A stretch of 64,000 bases of DNA from Shewanella sp. (lineage in GTDB: Bacteria > Pseudomonadota > Gammaproteobacteria > Enterobacterales > Shewanellaceae). The stretch is taken from NCBI RefSeq assembly GCF_013214165.1, contig NZ_JABSSM010000022.1, positions 42,248 through 106,247 on the forward strand. The letters run 5' to 3'. Shown here piece after piece: positions 48,230 through 59,397 of this stretch (within the stretch, counting starts at the first letter, position 1; each line of letters begins with the position of its first letter). The notes beneath the pieces are model-generated. The model was not told where the DNA came from, did no database searches, and worked only from the letters and a program-made list of their open reading frames with translations. Position numbers and translations under genes: made by a program.

Positions 48230-49311
48230 TGCTGGTCTATCTGGCGGAGTATTTAACTCAGTTTTATTCTGGGTTTAACGTTTTTTCATATGTAACTTTC
48301 AGAGCCATCTTGGGCCTGATGACCGCTTTGATCTTCTGCCTTTGGTGGGGACCAAAAATGATCGAGCGTCTACAGACGCTGCAGATTGGACAGGTGGTGC
48401 GCAATGATGGACCTGAATCACACTTTAGCAAGAGTGGCACGCCAACCATGGGCGGTATTCTGATCTTGGCTGGTATTTTTATCAGTGTATTGCTTTGGGG
48501 TGATCTGGGCAGTCGCTATGTTTGGGTCGTACTGTTCGTATTGGCGAGCTTCGGTCTTATCGGTTTCATCGATGATTATCGCAAAGTGGTTCGTAAAGAT
48601 ACCAAGGGATTGATTGCAAGGTGGAAATATCTCTTGCAGTCAATAGCGGCGCTAGTGATCGCGTTTTACCTTTATGCCTCTGCGGATACTGCGGGTGAAA
48701 CCCAACTTGTGGTGCCATTTTTCAAAGATGTTATGCCGCAGATGGGGGCTTTCTTCATTGTGCTAGCCTACTTCACCATAGTCGGCTCGAGTAATGCGGT
48801 GAATTTAACCGATGGGTTAGACGGCTTGGCCATCATGCCTACTGTCATGGTTGCGGCAGCATTTGCCTTGATTGCCTATCTGTCTGGTCATGTACAGTTC
48901 GCTAACTATTTACATATTCCTTATCTGCCCGGGGCCGGTGAGCTGGTCATTGTCTGCACCGCGATCGTGGGGGCGGGGCTGGGCTTTCTGTGGTTTAATA
49001 CTTACCCAGCACAGGTCTTCATGGGAGATGTTGGATCCCTTGCTCTTGGGGCCGCATTGGGAGCGATCGCAGTATTGGTTCGTCAGGAAATCTTATTGGT
49101 CATCATGGGTGGCGTGTTCGTGATGGAAACAGTTTCGGTGATTTTACAGGTCGGATCATACAAGCTTCGTGGTCAGCGGATCTTCCGTATGGCACCTATC
49201 CATCATCATTATGAATTGAAAGGCTGGCCCGAGCCTAGAGTGATCGTTCGATTCTGGATCATCTCACTCTTCTTGGTTCTGCTTGGTCTTGCCACGCTGA
49301 AGTTAAGGTAA
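48229..49311 (+). CDS. mraY: phospho-MurNAc-pentapeptide transferase
   Basis: A 360-residue protein with about ten membrane segments that transfers phospho-MurNAc-pentapeptide to undecaprenyl phosphate to make lipid I. Catalytic Asp-rich motifs are [19 protein letters not shown] and the [11 protein letters not shown] loop. Confidence 0.97.
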   Translation: MLVYLAEYLTQFYSGFNVFSYVTFRAILGLMTALIFCLWWGPKMIERLQTLQIGQVVRNDGPESHFSKSGTPTMGGILILAGIFISVLLWGDLGSRYVWVVLFVLASFGLIGFIDDYRKVVRKDTKGLIARWKYLLQSIAALVIAFYLYASADTAGETQLVVPFFKDVMPQMGAFFIVLAYFTIVGSSNAVNLTDGLDGLAIMPTVMVAAAFALIAYLSGHVQFANYLHIPYLPGAGELVIVCTAIVGAGLGFLWFNTYPAQVFMGDVGSLALGAALGAIAVLVRQEILLVIMGGVFVMETVSVILQVGSYKLRGQRIFRMAPIHHHYELKGWPEPRVIVRFWIISLFLVLLGLATLKLR

Positions 49312-49317
49312 TTGACT

Positions 49318-50667
49318 ATGGAACTGCACAATTCGCACCTAGTTTTAGGGTTGGGAGCCACTGGGCTCTCGGTTGTGCGCTATTTGTGCCAGCAGGGCAT
49401 CACACCTCTGGTCATGGACAGTCGTGAGCAACCTCCTGGGGCCAAGCAGCTCGCGCTCGAATTTCCTGAGGTGAACTTAATTACCGGTGGCTTCGATTGT
49501 CGCTATCTGGTGCAGGCCAGTCAAATAGTCATCAGTCCAGGCATAGCCATAGATACACCTGAGATCCGTGCCGCCATAGACATGGATATCGAAGTTATCG
49601 GTGATGTCGAGTTGTTCGCAAGAGCAGTTAAAGATAGCAGCCCATGCGTCATCGGCATCACAGGCTCGAATGGTAAGTCAACGGTCACCACATTAGTGGG
49701 CGAGATGGCCAAAGCCGCCGGCCTTAATTATGCGGTGGGTGGCAACATAGGCATCCCGGCGCTGGACCTATTACAGCGTCCAATCGATCTTTATATACTC
49801 GAGCTGTCCAGCTTTCAACTAGAGACCACTCATAGCCTGAATTGCATTGCGGCGACCTGCTTAAATATCAGTGAAGATCATATGGATCGTTATCGAGATC
49901 TAGAGGCTTACAGGCAAGCTAAGTTGTCCCTTTACGATCAGAGTAAACGAGCCTTGTTTAATCGTGAAGACTGCCTGACACAACCCAATGGTCCGATGAA
50001 CCAAAATAGCTTCGGTTTAACGTCACCGGTAAACGATGAATGGGGCATCAAGGACGGCAAGATAGTCCATGGGACAAGCGAGATTGTTTCATTACAAGAT
50101 GTTGCGATAGTCGGCAGTCATAATCATGCCAATTTAATCGCCGCCATGGCCCTGGCAGAGCATGCCGGTATCGAAAAACAAGCCATGATTGAGGTGGCTA
50201 AGCATTTTACTGGCTTGGTTCACCGATGTGAGCTAGTGGCAAATATAGACGCAGTCTCCTACGTCAATGATTCAAAGGCGACGAATGTCGGTGCTACGGT
50301 TGCCGCGTTGCAAGGCTTAGGTGAGCATCTAGGTGACATCATTCTGATCGCCGGTGGCGATGGCAAGGGGGCCGACTTTAGTCCATTGGAAGCCGTGTTA
50401 GATAAGGTTACTCACCTCATTACCTTAGGTAAAGATGGCGATGAAATAGCGGCACTAAAAGATAACGCTAAGCGAGTCGACTCGATGGCTGATGCCGTCA
50501 AGCAAGCCGCTGGTTTGGCAACGGCTGGCGACATTGTCTTATTGTCTCCGGCTTGTGCGAGTCTGGACATGTATAAGAATTTTATGGCTAGGGGCGATGA
50601 TTTTCGGCAACTGGTACAGGCGTTAAGAGGCAAAAACGTAGATCCTGAGGCTGTCACGGATGTCTAG
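49318..50667 (+). CDS. murD: UDP-MurNAc-L-alanine:D-glutamate ligase
   Basis: A 449-residue Mur ligase that adds D-glutamate. The ATP site is GITGSNGKSTVTT and later ones are SYVNDSKATN and LLSPACASLDMYKN. I take ATG 49318 with AAGG upstream; a TTG at 49312 is also in frame. It overlaps ftsW by 8 bp. Confidence 0.97.
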   Translation: MELHNSHLVLGLGATGLSVVRYLCQQGITPLVMDSREQPPGAKQLALEFPEVNLITGGFDCRYLVQASQIVISPGIAIDTPEIRAAIDMDIEVIGDVELFARAVKDSSPCVIGITGSNGKSTVTTLVGEMAKAAGLNYAVGGNIGIPALDLLQRPIDLYILELSSFQLETTHSLNCIAATCLNISEDHMDRYRDLEAYRQAKLSLYDQSKRALFNREDCLTQPNGPMNQNSFGLTSPVNDEWGIKDGKIVHGTSEIVSLQDVAIVGSHNHANLIAAMALAEHAGIEKQAMIEVAKHFTGLVHRCELVANIDAVSYVNDSKATNVGATVAALQGLGEHLGDIILIAGGDGKGADFSPLEAVLDKVTHLITLGKDGDEIAALKDNAKRVDSMADAVKQAAGLATAGDIVLLSPACASLDMYKNFMARGDDFRQLVQALRGKNVDPEAVTDV

Positions 50668-51874
50668 CCAAGAGAGGCAAGTTAACGTATTTGGCTCGTC
50701 TGTTACATGGCGCTGGCCCAACATGTTTAAAGGCAATGAGGCTCCAGGCACGCAGTTGTACGATCGTGCCTTGCTGTTAGCTATCCTCTCATTGATAAGC
50801 TTTGGTTTTGTGATGGTGATGTCGGCCTCTATGCCTGAGGCGCAGAGCCTGACGGGAAATCCTTTTCACTTCGTTATCAGGCATATTGTGTATCTTATTG
50901 GCTGCGTGGTCATTTCCGCCGTAGTTCTGCAGATAGAGATGAGTCACTGGCAGAAATTTAGCCCCATGTTATTGCTTATCGTAGGCATCATGTTAGTTGC
51001 GGTTTTGTTGGTAGGGACCACAGTGAACGGCGCTAAACGTTGGTTAACGATCGGGCCGATTAGAATACAGGTAGCAGAACTGGCCAAGTTTGCATTTGCT
51101 ATCTATATGTCTGGCTACCTTGTGAGGCGCCATGAAGAAGTCAGAGAAAATGCCAAGGGCTTCTATAAGCCGATTGCCGTGTTTGCGGTATATGCGGTGC
51201 TTATTCTGTTGCAGCCAGATCTGGGTACGGTTGTCGTCTTATTTGTGGGCACAGTAGGCTTACTTTTTTTGGCGGGGGCTCGATTATTTGATTTCTTCGC
51301 CCTGATCTTGACCGGGGTGTTGGCGTTTGTGGCCTTAGTATTATTGGAGCCATATCGAATGCGCCGGGTGACATCTTTCTTAGACCCATGGCAAGACCCG
51401 TTTGGCAGCGGTTATCAGTTAACTCAGTCCTTGATGGCCTATGGCCGTGGGGACTGGTTTGGGCAGGGCCTGGGTAATAGTATTCAGAAGCTAGAGTACC
51501 TGCCGGAAGCGCACACGGACTTTATTTTCGCTGTGGTAGGTGAAGAACTGGGTTTTGTGGGTATTATCTTAGTCTTATCTGTATTGTTTTTCGTTGCGTT
51601 ACGCGCGATCAGACTAGGTAATTTATGTATCGCGATAGATAAGGCCTTCGAAGGTTATCTCGCCTATTCCATCGGCATCTGGATCTGTTTTCAGACGGTT
51701 GTGAATGTGGGAGCGAGTATCGGCATGTTACCGACCAAGGGCTTGACCTTGCCATTTATCAGTTATGGGGGCAGCAGCCTCTGGGTTATGACGGCCGCAG
51801 CCATGATATTGCTCCGCATCGATCATGAACGGCGTTTGAGTTGTATCCAGGCAGTACAAGGGAAAATTAATTAA
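50660..51874 (+). CDS. ftsW: septal peptidoglycan polymerase FtsW
   Basis: A 404-residue SEDS-family glycosyltransferase with about ten membrane segments. Family motifs include LTIGPIRIQVAELAKFA, EAHTDFIFAVVGEE and GLTLPFISYGGSS. It polymerises lipid II with FtsI. Confidence 0.97.
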   Translation: MSSQERQVNVFGSSVTWRWPNMFKGNEAPGTQLYDRALLLAILSLISFGFVMVMSASMPEAQSLTGNPFHFVIRHIVYLIGCVVISAVVLQIEMSHWQKFSPMLLLIVGIMLVAVLLVGTTVNGAKRWLTIGPIRIQVAELAKFAFAIYMSGYLVRRHEEVRENAKGFYKPIAVFAVYAVLILLQPDLGTVVVLFVGTVGLLFLAGARLFDFFALILTGVLAFVALVLLEPYRMRRVTSFLDPWQDPFGSGYQLTQSLMAYGRGDWFGQGLGNSIQKLEYLPEAHTDFIFAVVGEELGFVGIILVLSVLFFVALRAIRLGNLCIAIDKAFEGYLAYSIGIWICFQTVVNVGASIGMLPTKGLTLPFISYGGSSLWVMTAAAMILLRIDHERRLSCIQAVQGKIN

Positions 51875-52971
51875 TGACAAATGTCTCCGCAGATAAACGT
51901 ATCTTGATCATGGCCGGTGGTACCGGTGGCCATGTGTTTCCTGCTTTAGCCGTCGCCAAATTTCTGAGCCAAAAAGGCTGGAAGGTGAGATGGCTGGGTA
52001 CGGCCGAGCGCATGGAGGCTCGTCTAGTGCCTCAGCATGGCTTCGATATTGATTTTATCGATATCAAGGGTGTCAGAGGCAATGGACTCGTGCGTAAGTT
52101 AGCCGCGCCATTTAAGGTGATCCGCTCTGTGATGCAAGCGAAGGAAGTGATACAAGAGTTTAAGCCAGATGTCGTCTTAGGCATGGGTGGCTTTGCCAGT
52201 GGGCCAGGAGGAATTGCAGCCAGACTGATGGGAATACCTCTGGTCTTACATGAACAGAATGCCATCCCAGGGATGACTAACAAGCTGCTGTCTCGTTTTG
52301 CAAGCAAGGTTTTATGTGCCTTCGAGGATACCTTCGAGCAAGCATCGGCTCAGGTCGTCGGTAATCCGATCCGTAAAGAGTTAGTCGAGTTAGGCCAGTC
52401 TGCGCCGCAAGACTGTGTCGAAGAGGCACTAAAAGTATTGGTCGTTGGCGGGAGTTTAGGGGCGAAAGTATTTAATGATCTTATGCCCGGAGTGACTGAT
52501 GCCGTGAGTAAGACTCACTCCATTACCGTCTGGCATCAAGTGGGTAAAGGCAATCTGGTTTCGGTGCAAGGCGAGTACCAGCATCTAGGTCAAGACGGAA
52601 GCGTCATAGTCGCCGAGTTTATTGACGACATGGAAGCTGCCTATCGTTGGGCCGATGTGGTGTTATGCCGGGCTGGTGCCTTGACGGTATCTGAGTTAGC
52701 GGCCGTTGGTTTACCGAGTATCTTAGTGCCTTACCCGCACGCGGTCGACGATCATCAGACAAAAAATGCTCAAGTGTTGGTGAATGCCGGGGGCGCATTT
52801 TTACTGCCTCAGACCATTCTGGATGCCGACAAAATAATTAATAAGTTACAGATATTAGCCTCCGACAGAGCCGAGCTTTGTCAAATGGGCGCACGAGCTA
52901 AAGATGTCGCTGTCATTGACGCCACCGAAAAAGTGGCTGAAGTTTGCATCGAGTTGGCGCAGAAGGATTGA
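51874..52971 (+). CDS. murG: UDP-GlcNAc transferase MurG
   Basis: A 365-residue GT28 enzyme that makes lipid II from lipid [18 protein letters not shown] at the N terminus and [19 protein letters not shown] in the C-terminal half are characteristic. The start overlaps the ftsW stop (TAATG). Confidence 0.97.
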   Translation: MTNVSADKRILIMAGGTGGHVFPALAVAKFLSQKGWKVRWLGTAERMEARLVPQHGFDIDFIDIKGVRGNGLVRKLAAPFKVIRSVMQAKEVIQEFKPDVVLGMGGFASGPGGIAARLMGIPLVLHEQNAIPGMTNKLLSRFASKVLCAFEDTFEQASAQVVGNPIRKELVELGQSAPQDCVEEALKVLVVGGSLGAKVFNDLMPGVTDAVSKTHSITVWHQVGKGNLVSVQGEYQHLGQDGSVIVAEFIDDMEAAYRWADVVLCRAGALTVSELAAVGLPSILVPYPHAVDDHQTKNAQVLVNAGGAFLLPQTILDADKIINKLQILASDRAELCQMGARAKDVAVIDATEKVAEVCIELAQKD

Positions 52972-52972
52972 G

Positions 52973-54442
52973 ATGAGTAAGAGCAAAGATAAATTTTCAC
53001 AGTTAAGAAGCATCATTCCTGAGATGAGACGAGTTAAGCATATCTATTTCGTCGGTATCGGTGGTGCGGGCATGGGTGGAATCGCCGAAGTCTTGGTCAA
53101 TGAGGGCTACCGCTTATCAGGTTCCGATATTGCCGAGAATGCTGTCACTGAAAGGCTGAGAGCCTTAGGCGCTCAAATTTATATCGGGCATCAAGCAGAA
53201 CAAATTCATGATGCAGATGTGGTGGTGGTATCGACCGCTATCGATGCCGAAAACCCGGAGCTAGTCGCGGCGAGAAAGCTGAGAATACCGGTTGTGCAGC
53301 GTGCAGAGATGTTGGCTGAGTTGATGCGCTACCGTCACGGGGTCGCGGTTGCAGGTACCCACGGTAAGACAACCACGACTAGCTTGATTGCCAGTGTCTA
53401 TGCTCAAGCCGATCGAGATCCTACTTTCGTTATCGGTGGTCTGCTAAATAGTGCAGGAACCAATGCGAGATTAGGTCATAGTCGTTACCTTATCGCCGAG
53501 GCTGATGAGAGTGATGCTAGCTTCTTGCATCTGCAGCCCATGGTCAGTGTAGTGACCAATATCGAAGCCGATCATATGGATACCTATGGTGGAGACTTTG
53601 AGAAATTAAAATCAACCTTCATCGATTTTCTGCACAACTTGCCATTTTATGGTGTCGCAGTGATGTGTATCGATGATCCGGTTATCCGTGAACTGCTGCC
53701 TAAAGTAGGTCGTAAAATTGTGTCCTATGGTTTTAGTGAAGCTGCGGATATTCAAGCATTGAACTTCGTTCAGCATGGTTATCGCAGTCACTTCACCCTC
53801 AGACGCGAAGGAGTGGCAGACATAGAAGTGATGGTGAATTTGCCTGGTGAGCACAATGTACTCAATGCACTGGCGGCGATTGCTGTGGCTACCGAAGATG
53901 AGATAGAAGATGAGGCCATTGTACATGCCTTGGCTGAGTTTCAGGGCATAGGAAGACGTTTTCAGCAACTCGGTAGCTTCGCCACAAGCAAGGGGGAGGT
54001 GATGTTAGTCGATGATTATGGTCACCACCCTAGTGAAGTGGCTGCAACCATTAAGGCGGCAAGATTGGGCTGGCCCGATAAGCGTCTGGTGATGATCTAC
54101 CAGCCACATAGGTATAGCCGTACTCGAGATCTTTATGATGATTTTGTCGAGGTGCTATCTCAAGTCGATAGCTTAATCTTGCTCGACGTGTATGCAGCGG
54201 GAGAAGCCCCTGTACCGGGAGCCGATAGTCGGGCATTATGTCGATCCATTCGGCAGCGTGGCCAGCTGGATCCCATTTTTGTTGCCGGATCAGAGCCGCT
54301 GCTTAGCTTATTGCCGGATATTCTACAGGATGGAGACTTGTTGCTGACTCAGGGAGCCGGCAATATCGGCGCCTTGTCAAAGTTAATTGCTCAAACAAAT
54401 TTAGGTTTTGAGCCTGCAAGTTTAGAGATGGGTGAAGGGTGA
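52973..54442 (+). CDS. murC: UDP-MurNAc:L-alanine ligase
   Basis: A 489-residue Mur ligase that adds the first residue of the stem peptide. [19 protein letters not shown] opens the UDP-binding domain and [12 protein letters not shown] is the ATP site. I start at ATG 52973 with AAGGA upstream, 1 bp after murG. In many gammaproteobacteria ddlB follows; here ftsQ follows after 86 bp. Confidence 0.96.
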   Translation: MSKSKDKFSQLRSIIPEMRRVKHIYFVGIGGAGMGGIAEVLVNEGYRLSGSDIAENAVTERLRALGAQIYIGHQAEQIHDADVVVVSTAIDAENPELVAARKLRIPVVQRAEMLAELMRYRHGVAVAGTHGKTTTTSLIASVYAQADRDPTFVIGGLLNSAGTNARLGHSRYLIAEADESDASFLHLQPMVSVVTNIEADHMDTYGGDFEKLKSTFIDFLHNLPFYGVAVMCIDDPVIRELLPKVGRKIVSYGFSEAADIQALNFVQHGYRSHFTLRREGVADIEVMVNLPGEHNVLNALAAIAVATEDEIEDEAIVHALAEFQGIGRRFQQLGSFATSKGEVMLVDDYGHHPSEVAATIKAARLGWPDKRLVMIYQPHRYSRTRDLYDDFVEVLSQVDSLILLDVYAAGEAPVPGADSRALCRSIRQRGQLDPIFVAGSEPLLSLLPDILQDGDLLLTQGAGNIGALSKLIAQTNLGFEPASLEMGEG

Positions 54443-54528
54443 TCTTGTACTGTATGCCATTGAAGGCGGCCGAGCTTTTGACCCAGAGCCTAGAGTCTAT
54501 ATAATGACCAGCTTTCCGAGGCGTATCT

Positions 54529-55341
54529 ATGCAAGGCATACACACCGAAAGAAAGAGAACAGGTGGGATATTCGTGTCTTGGGGTGAGCTAGGTAGCCGT
54601 TGCAAGGCTAAGCTGTCGCAGATGGATTGGTACCTCTGTTTTGGGCTGATATTTCTTCTGCTGGTCCTCATGGGATTATCCATGGCCGCCTGGAAGTTGA
54701 ATGTGATACTCAACGATGCGGACGCCCTGCCTATTGAAGCCGTTGCCATCAAGGGCCAGCGAACCCATACCTCAGACGAGGAGATACAGACGGCCCTGCA
54801 GGGCTTGATGCAGAGAAGCTTTTTTTCTGCCGATGTCAATCAAGTTCAGGAGGCGTTAGAGGCATTGCCATGGGTTTATCAAGCGTCGGTGAGACGTGAA
54901 TGGCCTGCTAAATTGAGAGTCTACTTAGTCGAGCAAGATGTGGTTGCCCATTGGAATGGCGATGCCTGGCTCAACCATCTTGGGGAGGTGTTCGATGCCC
55001 CTCAAAAAGAGGACATTGGTCCCTTGCCAAGATTAGCCGGCCCTGAAGATCAGTCTAAGCTAGTGTTGACCACGTATCGGCAAGTGAGTGAGTTACTGAA
55101 CATTAATGGCTTTGACTTAGAGGGATTAAGTTTGAGTCCCAGACATGCGTGGCATGGCGTCTTAAGTAGTGGAGTCATGCTAGAGCTGGGTAGAGAAGAT
55201 AAAATGGCGAGGATACAAAGGTTTATAAACGTGTATCCGATGCTCATAAAGCAAGATAAAGACCTTGCTAAGGTAGATTTGCGCTACGACACCGGATTAG
55301 CCGTGAGTTGGGTTAACGCACAGAAGAGAACCAATAAATAA
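54529..55341 (+). CDS. ftsQ: cell division protein FtsQ
   Basis: A 270-residue bitopic protein. It has a membrane segment at about 36-58 (CFGLIFLLLVLMGLSMAAW), a POTRA domain from about 68 (LPIEAVAIKGQRTHTSDEEI) and a beta domain. It links early and late divisome proteins. GAGG lies 9-12 nt before the ATG. The stop overlaps the ftsA start. Confidence 0.95.
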   Translation: MQGIHTERKRTGGIFVSWGELGSRCKAKLSQMDWYLCFGLIFLLLVLMGLSMAAWKLNVILNDADALPIEAVAIKGQRTHTSDEEIQTALQGLMQRSFFSADVNQVQEALEALPWVYQASVRREWPAKLRVYLVEQDVVAHWNGDAWLNHLGEVFDAPQKEDIGPLPRLAGPEDQSKLVLTTYRQVSELLNINGFDLEGLSLSPRHAWHGVLSSGVMLELGREDKMARIQRFINVYPMLIKQDKDLAKVDLRYDTGLAVSWVNAQKRTNK

Positions 55342-56576
55342 TGACCAAGAATCAAGATAGAAACCTGATCGTTGGATTGGACATAGGCACGTCAAAAGTT
55401 GCTGTGATTATAGGTGAAGTGCTGCCCGATGGTGAAATAAGCGTCATCGGTTTGGGGACCCACCAATCCAGAGGCATGGATAAGGGGGGGGTGAATGACC
55501 TCGATTCTATTGTACGCAGTGTCCAGCGAGCCTTAGATCAGGCCGAATTGATGGCCGACTGTCAGGTCTCGTCTGTCTACTTAGGCATCTCCGGAAAGCA
55601 TATCGCATGTCAAAATGAGAATGGCATGGTGTCGATCAATGATGAAGAAGTCACCCAGGACGATGTCGATAATGTTATCCATACGGCTCGTTCGGTGAAG
55701 ATACCGACAGAGCGTCGTATTTTACATGTGTTACCACAAGAGTACGCCATCGATGTTCAGGATGGGATCAAGAGTCCTATTGGCATGTCCGGTATGCGCA
55801 TGGAAGCCAAAGTGCATATCGTCACATGTGCCAATGATATGGCGAAAAATATAACTAAGAGTGTCGAGCGTTGTGGTCTTAAAGTCGATGATCTCGTGTT
55901 CTCGGCGATTGCTTCAGCCGACTCGGTGTTGACCAATGATGAGAAAGATCTCGGGGTCTGTCTGGTCGATATCGGCGGTGGAACAACCGATATCTCGGTA
56001 TATACCAATGGTGCATTGAGGCATTGTGCGGTGATACCGGTCGCGGGGAATCAGGTGACTAATGATATCGCCAAGATTTTCCGTACTCCTCTGGCTCATG
56101 CAGAACAGATAAAAGTTCAGTACGCTAGCGCCCGAAGCGCTATGGTGAGTCGTGAAGACAGTATAGAAGTCCCATCTGTAGGGGGGCGTCCGTCTCGAAC
56201 AATGTCGAGGCATACCTTGGCGGAAGTGGTTGAGCCAAGATATCAAGAATTATTTGAGCTGGTATTGAAAGAATTACGCGATTCTGGTCTAGAGGATCAG
56301 GTCGCTGCTGGTATCGTGCTCACCGGTGGAACATCTTCCATCGAGGGGGCTGTGGATGTGGCTGAAGCCACATTCGGTATGCCGGTAAGAGTAGCAAACC
56401 CACTACCTGTGAAAGGCTTATTCGAATATGTTGATCAGCCCATATATTCGACCGGTATTGGCTTGTTACACTACGGAGCAAGAAGATTGTTTGAACGTCA
56501 GTTTGAGCGTCCTGAGCGACAAGGGGTAACCAGTCTTTGGAATCGGGTTCAAAGTTGGTTTAAAGGTGAGTTTTAA
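55341..56576 (+). CDS. ftsA: cell division protein FtsA
   Basis: A 411-residue actin-like ATPase that tethers FtsZ to the membrane. LIVGLDIGTSKVAVIIGE and CLVDIGGGTTDISVY are the phosphate loops. The C terminus LWNRVQSWFKGEF is the amphipathic membrane-targeting helix. Confidence 0.97.
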   Translation: MTKNQDRNLIVGLDIGTSKVAVIIGEVLPDGEISVIGLGTHQSRGMDKGGVNDLDSIVRSVQRALDQAELMADCQVSSVYLGISGKHIACQNENGMVSINDEEVTQDDVDNVIHTARSVKIPTERRILHVLPQEYAIDVQDGIKSPIGMSGMRMEAKVHIVTCANDMAKNITKSVERCGLKVDDLVFSAIASADSVLTNDEKDLGVCLVDIGGGTTDISVYTNGALRHCAVIPVAGNQVTNDIAKIFRTPLAHAEQIKVQYASARSAMVSREDSIEVPSVGGRPSRTMSRHTLAEVVEPRYQELFELVLKELRDSGLEDQVAAGIVLTGGTSSIEGAVDVAEATFGMPVRVANPLPVKGLFEYVDQPIYSTGIGLLHYGARRLFERQFERPERQGVTSLWNRVQSWFKGEF

Positions 56577-56650
56577 TACCAAGTTAGTACATTAACTTAG
56601 TGTTTGATTTGGTATTTCATATATAACGCAGGCAAAACGGAGAGAAGACC

Positions 56651-57823
56651 ATGTTTGAGATCATGGACAGTCATACAGATGAAGCGGTGATCAAGGTCAT
56701 CGGTGTCGGTGGCGGTGGCGGAAACGCAGTAGAGCATATGGTTAAACACAACATCGAAGGTGTTGAGTTTGTTGCGACTAACACAGATGCGCAAGCACTG
56801 AGAAAGTCATCTGCTGGTACAACTATTCAATTAGGACGCGATGTCACTAAGGGTTTAGGCGCCGGAGCAAATCCAGAAATAGGCCGTTTGGCCGCAGAAG
56901 AAGACAGAGAAAATATCCGCAATGCTCTTAAGGGCTGTGACATGATCTTCATTGCTGCGGGTATGGGTGGCGGAACCGGAACCGGAGCCGCACCAGTAGT
57001 CGCAGAAATAGCCAAAGAAGAAGGGATCTTAACGGTTGCGGTCGTGACCAAGCCGTTTCCTTTCGAAGGCAAGAAGCGCATGACTTATGCGGAGCAAGGC
57101 ATCGAAGAGCTGGCTAAGCATGTGGATTCACTGATCACAATTCCTAATGAGAAGCTGCTTAAAGTATTAGGGCGTGGCACATCGCTGTTAGATGCATTTG
57201 CTGCGGCTAACAATGTACTTCTTGGTGCCGTTCAAGGTATTGCCGAGCTTATCACGCGTCCGGGTTTGATTAACGTCGATTTCGCCGATGTGAAGACTGT
57301 GATGTCTGAGATGGGCAACGCCATGATGGGCACTGGTGTCGCCAGTGGTGAAGACCGAGCCGAAGAGGCCGCCGAAGCTGCTGTAGCCAGTCCATTGTTG
57401 GAAGATATCGATCTGGCTGGAGCCCGTGGTGTGTTGGTCAATATCACAGCTGGCATGGATATGAGCATAGAAGAGTTTGAGACCGTGGGTAACCATGTCA
57501 AAGCTTATGCTTCGGATAATGCCACTGTGGTTGTTGGTGCGGTTATCGATCCAGAAATGAGTGATGAGCTACGTGTTACTGTCGTTGCTACTGGTATAGG
57601 CTCAGAGAAGAAGGCTGATATCCAATTGGTGACCAAGCCTGCTCCTCGTCCAGAGACTGTAGTGACCCCAGAAGTTCGTACCGAGCCACAAGGTGAAGAG
57701 CTTGTTCAGCCTATGGCTAGCGGCAATGTGGTTTCTGTGGCGCAGACGGTAGTGACACCAGCACCAAGGAATGAAACTGATTACTTAGATATTCCCGCTT
57801 TCTTACGTAAGCAAGCTGATTAA
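56651..57823 (+). CDS. ftsZ: cell division protein FtsZ
   Basis: A 390-residue tubulin-like GTPase. The GTP signature [10 protein letters not shown] is at about 106-115 and the C-terminal conserved peptide reads [14 protein letters not shown], the site for FtsA, ZipA and SlmA binding. GGAGAGAAG precedes the ATG. Confidence 0.98.
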   Translation: MFEIMDSHTDEAVIKVIGVGGGGGNAVEHMVKHNIEGVEFVATNTDAQALRKSSAGTTIQLGRDVTKGLGAGANPEIGRLAAEEDRENIRNALKGCDMIFIAAGMGGGTGTGAAPVVAEIAKEEGILTVAVVTKPFPFEGKKRMTYAEQGIEELAKHVDSLITIPNEKLLKVLGRGTSLLDAFAAANNVLLGAVQGIAELITRPGLINVDFADVKTVMSEMGNAMMGTGVASGEDRAEEAAEAAVASPLLEDIDLAGARGVLVNITAGMDMSIEEFETVGNHVKAYASDNATVVVGAVIDPEMSDELRVTVVATGIGSEKKADIQLVTKPAPRPETVVTPEVRTEPQGEELVQPMASGNVVSVAQTVVTPAPRNETDYLDIPAFLRKQAD

Positions 57824-57989
57824 GCTGTTAGTGTGGGAGGGGCAATAATTAAATTTCGCTGCATGTTGCTGTTGGCGAATTTTGGTTAATCTGCAAAGAT
57901 ATGCTAACATATTTGACCAGCCACGCCTGAATCTAGTGATTCAGGGGATAGGTTGATTGCTTTTTTTGTTGATATATACAGGTAAGACT

Positions 57990-58910
57990 ATGATTTTTCA
58001 AAGAACTGTTAAAGAAATGGTAAAAACAACCGGAGTCGGATTACATTCCGGCAATAAGGTGACTTTGAGTATCAAGCCTGCACCAGTTAATTCGGGTATC
58101 GTACTCGTGCGCACAGACTTGGAGCCTGCAGTTTCTATTCCTGCCAAGGCGGAACTTGTCCGTGAAACAACCATGTGTACGGCACTGGTAAATGACGATG
58201 GCATTCGTATATCAACGATCGAGCACCTATTTGCAGCGCTTGCGGGACTCGGTATCGACAATGCCATCATTGAAGTCGATGCGCCTGAGATACCTATTAT
58301 GGATGGCAGTGCTAGTCCATTTGTTTTCTTATTACAATCAGTAGGAATTCAAGAGCAAGCCGCCCCCAAGAAATATTTAAGAATCAAGAAAAACATACGT
58401 GTCGAAGACGGTGATAAATGGGTAGAGTTAAAGCCTTATAAAGGCTTCAAAGTCGATTTTACTATCGACTTCGATCACCCGGAAATTGCGCGTAGTAATC
58501 AGCATATGGTGATGGATTTCTCATCTTCAGCCTTTATTCGTGATATCAGTAGGGCGAGAACCTTTGGGTTTATGCGTGATATTGAGTATTTACGTGCTAA
58601 TAATTTAGCCTTAGGCGGTAGCATGGAGAATGCCGTTGTGCTTGATGAATATAAAGTTCTCAACCCCGATGGTCTGCGTTATGAGGACGAGTTCGTTAAG
58701 CACAAAATTTTAGATGCGTTTGGTGATTTGTATGTTGCAGGCTATGCCATAGTCGGTGAGTTCTGCGCATATAAGACTGGGCATGCGCTAAATAATCAAT
58801 TGGTACGTGCTTTACTTGCCCAGCAGGATGCCTGGGAACTAGTCAGCTTCGAGAAAGAAGATGAAGCGCCAGTGAGTTTTTCGGTTCCTAGCGGCGCAGT
58901 ATTTGCCTGA
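57990..58910 (+). CDS. lpxC: UDP-3-O-acyl-N-acetylglucosamine deacetylase
   Basis: A 306-residue zinc enzyme, the committed step of lipid A synthesis. The zinc ligands lie in [10 protein letters not shown] and [12 protein letters not shown] start at ATG 57990 ([20 protein letters not shown]), which gives the family length; the frame opens at 57957. Upstream, CCTGAATC-TAGT-GATTCAGG (57928-57947) forms a hairpin in the leader. Confidence 0.97.
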   Translation: MIFQRTVKEMVKTTGVGLHSGNKVTLSIKPAPVNSGIVLVRTDLEPAVSIPAKAELVRETTMCTALVNDDGIRISTIEHLFAALAGLGIDNAIIEVDAPEIPIMDGSASPFVFLLQSVGIQEQAAPKKYLRIKKNIRVEDGDKWVELKPYKGFKVDFTIDFDHPEIARSNQHMVMDFSSSAFIRDISRARTFGFMRDIEYLRANNLALGGSMENAVVLDEYKVLNPDGLRYEDEFVKHKILDAFGDLYVAGYAIVGEFCAYKTGHALNNQLVRALLAQQDAWELVSFEKEDEAPVSFSVPSGAVFA

Positions 58911-58917
58911 TAGTGAA

Positions 58918-59370
58918 CTAAGATTGCCTTGAACGGCTGGCTAAAGCAGCCAGCCGTTTTAGTTTTATTCCTAAAGATCCTCCCGTATGTTCAGCTAGCG
59001 CCTCTATGTGTTCTGCAGCAACTTTAGTAATTTTGTTGTTATTTGTTTTGGGTTTTGTTGCATACAAAAACAGACTCGGGTTGACTTTAACTTCGATAGC
59101 GGACAGCATGGGTAACGTTTCGGCTTGAAGCTGTTGCAAAATTTTGGCTTTTTGGAAGTTTATTCTTGCAGCCCATGCAGCAGTCGTCGTTTCGATAACT
59201 AGAACACCCTGACGGAGATTGGCAACCTTGAGTTGCTGTGACACTGGACCGGTCAGCACTTGTTTCACGTAACGATCCAAGTGCAACAGAAGTTCTGCCT
59301 TTTCAGCTATATCAGGGAATTTCCCTTGCTGATGCAGTAACTGGCTTAGATCTTGAGGGGGCTTTTTCAT
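58918..59370 (-). CDS. dciA: DciA-like DUF721 protein (replicative helicase loading)
   Basis: A 150-residue protein with an N-terminal DUF721 domain (MKKPPQDLSQLLHQQGKF, GVLVIETTTAAWAARINFQK) and a basic C-terminal tail. DciA is the ancestral partner that helps load DnaB in bacteria lacking DnaC. Its 3' end contains a hairpin that can also end lpxC transcription from the other side. The start is weakly supported: no good ribosome site precedes ATG 59370. It diverges from the M23 peptidase gene across only 27 bp. Confidence 0.8.
   Translation of the reverse strand: MKKPPQDLSQLLHQQGKFPDIAEKAELLLHLDRYVKQVLTGPVSQQLKVANLRQGVLVIETTTAAWAARINFQKAKILQQLQAETLPMLSAIEVKVNPSLFLYATKPKTNNNKITKVAAEHIEALAEHTGGSLGIKLKRLAALASRSRQS
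58932..58958 (+). terminator. lpxC terminator located inside the dciA coding end
   Basis: AACGGCTGGCT and AGCCAGCCGTT form a perfect 11-bp stem around AAAGC, followed on the plus strand by TTAGTTTT. It begins 22 bp after the lpxC stop and encodes KRLAALASR of dciA on the other strand. Confidence 0.8.
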
Positions 59371-59397
59371 ATGATAATAAAATGGCTTAATTAGGCT

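Noticed and set aside
53612..53968. 118-codon minus-strand frame inside murC
   Set aside because: Antisense shadow of a conserved Mur ligase gene.
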